From Siphonodentalium dalli (lineage: Eukaryota; Mollusca; Scaphopoda; Gadilida; Siphonodentaliidae): a stretch of DNA of 64,000 nucleotides. How positions within the stretch are numbered: position 1 is the first letter of the stretch; the number at the start of each line of letters is the position of its first letter. Below the pieces are notes generated by a model. That model saw only the letters and a list, made by a program, of their open reading frames with translations. It did not search any database and was not told the DNA's origin. The stretch spans positions 101,894,278 to 101,958,277 of the forward strand of contig CP136069.1 of assembly GCA_032622095.1 (NCBI GenBank), in the 5' to 3' direction. Positions 56,474-64,000 of this stretch are shown here, in pieces. A program made the position numbers and the translations under genes.

Positions 56474-56764
56474 GTTTGGCGTTCACATTTCACAATCCCG
56501 ACATATGGTGACCCACAAAAGTCACTTGAACAATTATATCTTCTGACGGTTCGAGGTCTCTCAGTTTGCACGAATATATGTATCTCTTCAATAGAATGAT
56601 AAATATACGTTTATTGCTTCTTCTAGTTATCTCTTTTTGCTAGCTCATTGTGTGAATGCCTTGATTGCCATTCCCATATAAATATGACTGTTAAGAAGAT
56701 ATAATTGTTCAAGTGACTTATGTGGGTCACCATATGTCGGGATTGTGAAATGTGAACGCCAAAC
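56474..56764. mobile_element. 291-bp MITE with ~72-bp inverted arms
   Basis: GTTTGGCGTTCACATTTCAC at the left is mirrored exactly at the right end; the arms extend through GGTGACCCAC and CAAGTGACTT-like sequence, leaving about 150 bp between them. No target duplication recognised. No ORF. Confidence 0.75.
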
Positions 56765-56879
56765 TACTTAAAATGATATGGAGATGGCCTGGTGACTGTA
56801 TATAACTTATATGTGGATATAGGCGAATAGCAATCTTATCAATGATGTACATATCCGCTCGCCATCCGTGACGCAAACG

Positions 56880-58520
56880 ACACCAAATGTGATTTAATTC
56901 ATGGTATATCATTAGAGAAAAACGTGTATGAATTTGGTGGAATTTGGTTTATTAAATCAATTGTTGATGCAACGCTGACTCGAACAACGCCATATTGCGA
57001 AGGTGATTATGTATTCGTTTGGTGGAAATCAGCGACAAAACTATTTCACCATATTTTTTTAATTTCCCCTCCCACCAACAGCGTCATTTTAGAAAAATTT
57101 AACCCGCACCATTATCTTCCTTGTAAAAAGTTACCCCTCTTAGAACGCCTTGGTGCCATCTCAATTGTACCGCGTGAAGTTATATCTAATATGCACACAG
57201 ACAGAATAAAAGACAGCACGATTTTATTTCGTGTATCATTTGACAAGAACGTGTCTGAATTTGATGGTAATTGGTACTAAACATATTTTGTATCAGTTTT
57301 GGTGACCCTCCCGTCCTTATTTCGGACTCAAGCTGCACACACTAAGACTCATTAGAGATTAGAGATGCATATATATGAAATTGGTGAAAATTGGCGAGTA
57401 TACAAATTCGTATCAAATTTAAGGTCCCCATATCTCTCACCCATAGGGCACCAATTTGGTGTATCTAAACCACACGATAAGATTCCTCGTATCACGGAGA
57501 AGAATATGTATCAATCTGGTGGAAATCGGCACTAAACATATAGATATAATTTTTTGTGTCCCTCTCATCTCTATACACCATTGACTCGAATGGCCCCATT
57601 TGTGACACCATTAAACCACACGATTACACTCCTGATATCATGGATATGATTGCTTATAAGTTTGGTGATAATCGGCGACTAAACAATTTTTTTTATCAAA
57701 TTTGGTGCCAATCCCTCCCCTCTCCATCTCTCACCAAACAGCACCACTATGGCGTCTTTAAATCACGATTAGATTCCTCGTATCATGGATAAGAACGTGT
57801 ATCAATTTGGTGGAAATTGGCTCTAAAAAAATTGTGCATCAATTTTGGTGCCCCTGTCCCTTTAAATGCAACCCTGACTCGAATGAGGCCACATTTGACA
57901 GATAAAAGCCACACAATTAGACTCCTCATACCACGGGGATGATTTTGTATAAGTGTTGTGGCAATCGGCGACTTATTATCAAATTTAGTGCCCACCCCTC
58001 ACAATCTCTCATCCAAAAACAACAATTTGGCGTTGTTAAATCGCACAATTAGATTCCTTGTATCACGAAGAAGAATATATATCAATTTGGTGGAAATCGG
58101 CGCTAAAATTAGTTTTATAAATTTTGGTGCCCCTCTCCCCTTCCGTTCATCCCTGACTCAAACGACGCCACTTTTGACATATTTAAACCACACCGTTGGA
58201 TTCTTCATATCATGGGGATGATTATATGTAAGTTTCGTGGCAATCGGCGACAGAGAAAAAAAATCTGCCCCCCCCCCCCTTCCGGGCACCCCTGACGCGA
58301 ACGGCGCGACTTTTGCCATACTAAAACCACGCCATTAGATTCCTCATATTATGGGGATGATTATATATAAGTTTGGTGGCAATCGGCGACAATTTATTTT
58401 TCTGCCCCTCCCCCTTTTCTGCCCCTGACAACAACGGCGTCACTTTAGAAAATTATAACCCCGACCATTATCTTTCTCGTAAAAAGCTACTCCTAGTAGA
58501 CCCCTTTGGCATCATCTAGA
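56880..58520. repeat. degenerate ~130-bp tandem repeat
   Basis: Roughly ten diverged units, each with a form of TTAGATTCCTCGTATCA, ATGATTATATATAAGTTTGG, TGGCAATCGGCGAC and a C-rich CCCCTCCC stretch. Reading frames up to 118 codons occur but are not conserved between units, so coding is unlikely. Confidence 0.75.
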
Positions 58521-58539
58521 TGGTCCCCTGTGAATTACT

Positions 58540-59114
58540 ATAGAACACAGACAGACATACATTCGCAAATATAGATATAGATAGACTCGAAAACGGCTCG
58601 ACCGATTGAGCCCAAACTTGCTATCTAAGGGTAAAAATCCACGGGCAGTGTCATCGGACCATTCGCGAGCCCATTCGACCACCCCTTCACCCTTCAACTG
58701 CCACCGTCGTTGGAATTGATGGGTTAAATGGTCTCTGTGATGTGTGTGACCCGACGCAGGAAGGACAACTCTAAATTCACACAACGTATTGAATTCGTGA
58801 AATTTGTTATCATTCTGTGCTGTCGTTGTTAAAGAGCGTTTATATACACTACGAGTATAAATACGCATCAATCGACCGTCTCGGAAACTGGGGATTTCGT
58901 ACTTAGGGCTTCCAAGGGACGGGGGAGATTTTCGTCTGGTCAGTTTGTCCGCCTGAGGTGACATTGACCTTGAAACGGGTACCCTCAAATGACCTCGGGC
59001 GATATCTCGGTCGTCAGCGGTGACATCGACGTGAAATTTCTTATGGTCAACTCGGGGCGGGCAATATTTTTGTCGGGTGAAAAACAAAAATTAATGGATC
59101 GAACAAGCCATGAG
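58540..59114 (+). mobile_element. truncated Helitron-like element
   Basis: Homologous to parts of 60690-61165 and 61200-61380 (GACTCGAAAACGGCTCGACC, GGGGGAGATTTTCGTC, AATGGATCGA). It stops at AATCCCGCC, exactly inside the terminal hairpin of the intact 3' end at 61160, where the GGTTCTT repeat begins. A 191-codon minus ORF here is a repeat artefact. Confidence 0.65.
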
Positions 59115-59130
59115 GCGAATCCCGCCGTGG

Positions 59131-59550
59131 ATATCTGACACACGGACAAGATATACACTCTAAGAATTAGGGGTTCTTTGGAGAACGCAAGGGTTCTCTG
59201 TAAGAACTCAAAGGTTCCTCGATGTCAGAAAAGCTTCTCTGTAATCGATAGGGTTCGTCGGTGTGTAGCTATGGTTCTCTTGGATGCTGAAGGGTTCTTC
59301 ATGACCAAACAATAATGCAGTTGATGCATGTGCCATGGAGCCGAATTGAATGATTAACATAAATAAAACATCAACCAGAGAGAAAGGAGTACGTGTTTGT
59401 TCGCAGGGTTGGGGAATGGTAATGTATAATAGTAATACATTGCAATGCATTACATTTTCTCAAGTAATGCAAAGTAATGTGTACTGCACACTTTTACGCG
59501 TAGGCTAAAGCAAATAATGTAGGCCTACTACTAACCAAAATGGTGAGTAA
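59131..59550. repeat. interspersed GGTTCTTT-motif repeat, copy 2
   Basis: Near-identical to 26143-26600 with two small deletions. Ends at GGTGAGTAA, where the Helitron at 59551 begins. Confidence 0.85.
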
Positions 59551-59907
59551 TCTAATATATATTTGAGGAAAGTCTGTCTGTCTGTCTGTGTGTGTGTGTG
59601 TGTGTGAGGGTGTGAGTGTGTAAACCCAACTCTGTGAAGACATTCATATAGTAAAACAATGTCCTCACAATGTTAACAATTTTTTCCCTTAAGCCGACGG
59701 AAATTTTTATTTTTTGAAATTTTTGAAATTTTTTCGTCCGCACTAGGCGGAAATGATACTACGCATGCGTTACAAAGATTGCCGTTATTTCGTTAAAGGT
59801 ACCCTCCGAGTTTGGATATATTTACGAAATAACGGGAGTCCTCACAACTACGGTATTGTTTGAATTTCTAAAGAAATGTCCCCACAACGTATGTAATACA
59901 AACAGGG

Positions 59908-59940
<33 letters not shown>

Positions 59941-61186
59941 TGTGTCAACCCAACTCTGAGGACATTCATATAGTAAAACAATGTCCTCACAATGTTAACA
60001 ATGTTTTCCCTTAAGGCCGACGGAAATTTGTATTTTTTGAAATTTTTGATATTTTTTCGTCCGCACTAGGCGGAAATGATACTACGCATGCGTTACAAAG
60101 ATTGCCGTTATTTCGTTAAAGGTACCCTCCGAGTTTGGATATATTTACGAAATAACGAGGTCCTCACAACTACGGTATTGTTTGAATTTCTAAAGAAATG
60201 TACCCACAACGTATGTAATACAAACAAGGGTGTGTGTGTGTGAGGGAGGGGGGGGGGGGGGGGTGTGTGTGTGTGTGTGAGGGTGTGTGTGTGTGTGTGA
60301 GCGCGATGGACTCGAACACGGCTGGACCTATTTCGACGAAACTTGGTACGGGCACGTAATTCGACCCATTTGTCCGTGCGGCGTGACCTTGACCTTCAAT
60401 CCGGTGACCTTCAACCTGTATCTCGGCTCCTGCTGGGCCGATTTGGACCAAATTTGGTATGTGGGGGCAGTGTGAGGCGCCGAGCCATTTCGTCACACCG
60501 AATGCCGTGCGACGTGGCCTTGACCTTTCAAATGACCTTGAACCCGTATCTCGGGATCCGCTGGGCCGATTTTTGGGGTGTTGGTGTAGGTTGACCCCAG
60601 GAGTAACACGGGCATGTCCGTCTGTCCGTGCGGCGTGACATTGACCTTCGAGTGACCTTGAACTCATATCTCGGGAGCTGAGCCGATTTCCACCGAATTT
60701 GGTGGAAACGGGTAGTATGAGGCGCTGAGCAATTTCGTCACACTCGGATGCCCGTGCGGTGTGACCTTGACATTAGTGAAAATACGACATTTGACCGTCT
60801 CGCTCGGAAACTGGGGATATCGAGACAAATTTCGTACATAGGGGTTCCAAAGGACGGGGGAGATTTTCGTCGGGTCAGTTTGTCCGCCCGAGGTGACATT
60901 AACCTTGAAACGGGTACCCACACATGACCTTGGGTGATATCTCGGTAGTCAGCGGTGACATCGATGTGAAATTTGTTATATATGGTCAACTCGGGACGGG
61001 AAATATTTTTGTCGGATCATTTTGTCCACCCAACATGACCTTGAAACGGGTACCCGCAAATGACCTTGAGTGATATTTCGGGCATCAGCGGTGGCAGCGA
61101 CGTACGGGGTTACCTTGAAAAACAAAAATTAATGGATCGACCAAAGCCATGGGACCAATCCCGCCAGTGGCGGGCTAATCTGCTAG
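59551..61186 (+). mobile_element. non-autonomous Helitron
   Basis: 5' end TCTAATATATATTTG follows an A. The 3' end has a hairpin CCCGCC-AGT-GGCGGG (61160-61174), eight bases, then CTAG (61183-61186) followed by T. A 5' TC, a 3' hairpin plus CTRR and A/T insertion without duplication are the Helitron signature. The sister repeat at 26590 shows the uninterrupted sequence. The interior is satellites and GACCTT-rich repeats; no Rep/helicase. Confidence 0.8.
59592..60235. repeat. two tandem 322-bp units with TG microsatellites
   Basis: The unit contains GACATTCATATAGTAAAACA, TTTCGTCCGCACTAGGCGG and TTACGAAATAACG. The copies start near 59592 and 59914 and are separated by (TG)n. A third (TG)n/G tract follows at 60231-60300. 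Confidence 0.9.
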
Positions 61187-61400
61187 TCTACTATATATTT
61201 TAAGACTTCCATATGTGTGTGTGTCCTTTATAGACTCGAAAACGGCTTGACCGATTGAGCCCAAACTTGCCATCTAAGGGTAAAAGGCCACAGTAGTGCA
61301 CTCGGACCATTCGCGAGCGCGTGTGACCACTCCTTCACCCTTCAACTGCCACCGTAATGGGGATTGATGGGTTAAATACTTGCCGAAATTTTAGAGTTAC
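61187..61400 (+). mobile_element. 5' end of a second Helitron, directly adjoining
   Basis: TCTACTATATATTTT at 61187 closely matches the 5' end at 59551 and follows the CTAG 3' end with no spacer. It continues into GTGTGTGTCCTTTATAGACT and GGCTTGACCGATTGAGC. No 3' end found in the window; truncated or longer. Confidence 0.6.
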
Positions 61401-61905
61401 TTCGCCTACACCATACAGAAACATGTGATGGCAGAATTCGCGTTTCTGATGAAAAAGTTACCAAGTTTTCTCCACTCGATTCTCTTAAATTGCACCCTAA
61501 TCGGTTAAATTCTTTAGATAATTCTATCTAAATACATCTTAGCTATTATTCGGATCAGCTCTCCCCGTCGAAAAAGTGATAGTTGGACCAAAACGACACT
61601 TGAGAAAAGTTTGTTTACAATATCAACGTATTGAATACGTGGAGCCGACAACGTTATCGCACGTTCGTCGGCTAATCGTAAAATACACACAAATATGTGC
61701 AGACTAATTCACCACCTTCGTGTATTCATGAATATGAATCACACCAAAATTAAGCGAATTTTATATGGAATGTGTAGGTATAAGCTGCTATGTATATATC
61801 ATTCCCCAAATGCTTCAATATCATGACAATATATTAGTTATTATAAAAAACGTCAAAGTTTACGGAACGTCGCGATATACACAAGAGCACAAACATACTA
61901 TATTA
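61401..61905. other. noncoding interval
   Basis: No gene or repeat recognised. Confidence 0.35.
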
Positions 61906-62115
61906 TCATCTGGGGTTCTTATAAAGGTTCTCTGAAGAATATTATGGTTCCCTTTAGAACCCTGTTCTGATATATGAAAGGTTCGCTGAAGAACCCTCGT
62001 GTGACCCTTCTGATGGGGTCATCCGAAGTACCATCTGGGGTTCTTATAAAGGTTCCCCGAAGAACCATGTGGGGATATATTATGGTTCCCTTAAGAACCC
62101 TGTTCTGTTATGAAC
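61906..62115. repeat. GGTTCTT / AAGAACC repeat block
   Basis: Two direct units of about 125 bp, each with CATCTGGGGTTCTTATAAAG, GAAGAA, ATTATGGTTCCCTT and AGAACCCTGTTCTG. Motif-related to 26143-26300. Short ORF here not called. Confidence 0.75.
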
Positions 62116-63173
62116 GTGTACACCATCCAGCCCGAGTGTACGAGCATGGCGGAATATGCATTATAGCTATAGGTAGAAAACTAAGAATTCGAATTATGTT
62201 ATATGGAGTATGGGTTAACGCATTGGGTGTGCGGTATTGATGTTGTCGATGCCGAATAACGATGGGTGCTGTATCGCAGAACACCTGCTTAGGCGAAGAA
62301 CCACCAATATCAATATATATATATACATGTACATGTCTACTGAATATCTGTCTTTAAAATAAAATAATTTGCACTGGTTTTAAGAACAATTATTTTTTGC
62401 GATTTTTTTTTATCTGTTGGTCCAGGTTATCTTATAATGGCTCTTAAAGCTCCATAAAGTGACGAAATGCTCGATGAATTGTGAGAATAAGCTTCCATTT
62501 TTCAAATTTGTGCGTTTTCAGCTCCAAGATGAGTGCATGGTGATAAATTTGGACTTGTTGTCAACGTTAGGATAATGTGGGGAACGATGCGACGCGGGGC
62601 ATAATGCGACAGCCGGTCGTTAACATATATCTTTTATTCTTCCATGTCTGAAGAGTCAATATATAATCAAGCAAAATACATAGAATATAAATAAGGAATT
62701 ACACAAACATTTCATGCACAAACACAGAGACACAGGACATTAATATAAATGGACACACACATATATAGTGGCATGAAACCCGTAATAATGAACTAATGTC
62801 TATTGTCCCCGAACATCCAAAGGTTCCATATTTGAGCGGCTTCTCTTACCATAAAATCGACAATCTCCAGGACATCATCAGCGATGCCATGGAGAGAGTT
62901 TGGGATATTATTATAGAGTAAAATACATAGGGTTTTAATTTTGATATAATTCTGAATCAACGAATTATCTCAGTAAGGTATGTCGGCCGATAAAGTATTG
63001 TATGACACAGTTTAAGGTCTGATTTCGATATATGTAAATATACATATATCACATAGTCATAAATGGAGGTGGTTATATACACCTACATAAACGTTCAATA
63101 ATTCTATTACAGGTTAGCCACTGTCGCGTATCATACTGTCTTACATAACTCGTGCATTAGATTTCACAAAGCC
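62116..63173. other. noncoding interval
   Basis: AT-rich; no gene, TIR pair or array recognised. Confidence 0.35.
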
Positions 63174-63337
63174 GTCAATGCGTATCGATGGTGTGGTATA
63201 TCAAGTATACGTCCTCAACGAATTCCAACATGCTAGTAATTGCACAATGAGAAAGTCAATGCGTATCGATGGTGTGGCATATCAAGTATACGTCCTCAAC
63301 GAATTCCAACATGCATAGTAATTGCATAATGAGAAAG
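63174..63337. repeat. 81-bp tandem duplication
   Basis: Two copies starting GTCAATGCGTATCGATGG at 63174 and 63255, each containing ATATCAAGTATACGTCCTC, nearly identical. Confidence 0.92.
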
Positions 63338-63699
63338 TAAAATTTCTTGTATCTGGGGTATTTGTGGCATGCTTTCCAAAGATGGGACATGTGTAGGTTT
63401 GTTTGGACGGTAGCGAAACGACCGAAGTCACTCTGTGTTGTTACAAGGTGTTGCCATTCGTTTCTAGAGTTGGACATCATTGCTTTGTTGTTAATCTCAC
63501 ATGCGAAATGACGGAGTAGAGGTACCCACATTTGGTGACCCGATTTTTGAATGGTTTATAACTTTCGGCAGGTCTTGTAAATGTAAAAACGAGAACATCT
63601 TACCACTACCACCAAAGCTATTATGCCTATTTTGGTACAGTAAGACGAGTGATATAGTAATTTGATCAGTTCTATGTGCACCGGTTATTCACATTCATT

Positions 63700-64000
63700 C
63701 ATACTGCGAACTTACAGAACTTTCAAAGACAATTATGACATAGAACCGTACCTGAGGCACGTTCGATTGTCCGCGACAAGAGAGATGTTCACTCGACTAC
63801 GTGTTAGCAATCATATTTTAGCTATAGAACAGGGTCGACACACGCAACCGAAGACGCCATTAAAAGACAGAATTTGTCACATGTGTGATAAACTTAAAGT
63901 TGAAACAGAAACAACATTTTATTATGGAATGCAGTGCGTACGCTGACTCTAGAAACGACTTGTTTAATATTGCTCAAAATTATAGCATAGATTTCATAAA
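63700..64000 (+). pseudogene. non-LTR retrotransposon RT C-terminal fragment, cut by window edge
   Basis: The plus frame reads LRTYRTFKDNYDIEPYLRHV, then RVSNHILAIEQGRHTQPKTP, then CHMCDKLKVETETTF, the region after the RT core in CR1/jockey-type non-LTR elements (a hydrophilic basic stretch followed by a CxxC...HFxxxC knuckle). A frameshift near 63930 moves it to a frame with YADSRNDLF. It continues past the window. The 5' part is absent. Confidence 0.7.

Noticed and set aside
58512-59087. 191-codon minus-strand ORF
   Set aside because: Lies in a truncated Helitron-related repeat; the homologous region at 60738-60989 preserves only part of the frame, consistent with repeat ancestry rather than coding.
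60170-60667. 165-codon minus-strand ORF with Thr-His-Thr-His runs
   Set aside because: The runs are translations of (TG)n microsatellites.
63256-63531. 91-codon minus-strand ORF before the non-LTR fragment
   Set aside because: Its end lies in the 81-bp tandem duplication and no motif is recognised.

Overview
The window is eukaryotic DNA, most likely from a marine invertebrate. It has a metazoan Ty3/gypsy element, a tyrosine-recombinase retrotransposon carrying an SGNH hydrolase, Helitron ends, many hAT/Tc1/PIF-type inverted-repeat elements, and a repeat (34983-35650) opening with AGCTCACCTGAG that I know from mollusc and other lophotrochozoan genomes. That phylogenetic placement is inference. 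I found no convincing single-copy host gene and no canonical rRNA or tRNA gene; nearly everything I can read is mobile DNA or satellite.

Layout. 1-2.3 kb: a PIF/Harbinger-like element (TTA duplication) that contains a 343-bp TA-flanked MITE and two short tandem arrays. 2.4-15 kb: a deep nest. An old inverted-repeat element was hit by a hAT element (2819-14692, duplication GTTAATTT). That element was split by an 8.1-kb unit (3138-11226) and by a TA-flanked element (11317-13731). The latter holds a second copy of the same hAT (11591-13295, duplication CCTCTGCG), which holds a 352-bp element (duplication GGTTTTAG). 15-18.7 kb: gene-poor, with an element whose ends are inverted tandem arrays. 18.9-23.6 kb: a complete Ty3/gypsy element with identical LTRs, a 5-bp target duplication and an open 1373-codon polyprotein. 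23.7-25.1 kb: a TIR element with a decayed integrase-like gene between two satellites. 25.4 kb: the end of a non-LTR reverse transcriptase. 26-29.7 kb: interspersed repeats and a TIR element holding three 604-bp tandem units, each with a 150-bp palindrome. 29.9-31.1 kb: a G-tract-rich hAT-type element. 31-37.5 kb: mostly repeats.

37.5-45.6 kb: a decayed Ngaro-type element on the minus strand, in sense order terminal repeat, SGNH hydrolase, gag, RT/RNase H, tyrosine recombinase, split direct repeats, followed by the start of a second truncated copy. 46-52.8 kb: a giant foldback element enclosing remains of a gypsy gag/protease. 53-64 kb: a tRNA-like relic, Helitron-related repeats with a clean 3' end abutting a second 5' end at 61186/61187, satellites, and another non-LTR RT fragment at the right edge.

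Functionally, only the gypsy element looks capable of activity in cis. The Ngaro-type element has frameshifts and a stop codon in the RT catalytic motif. The DNA elements here are non-autonomous and would depend on transposases encoded elsewhere. All comparisons were made by eye; no database search was run.
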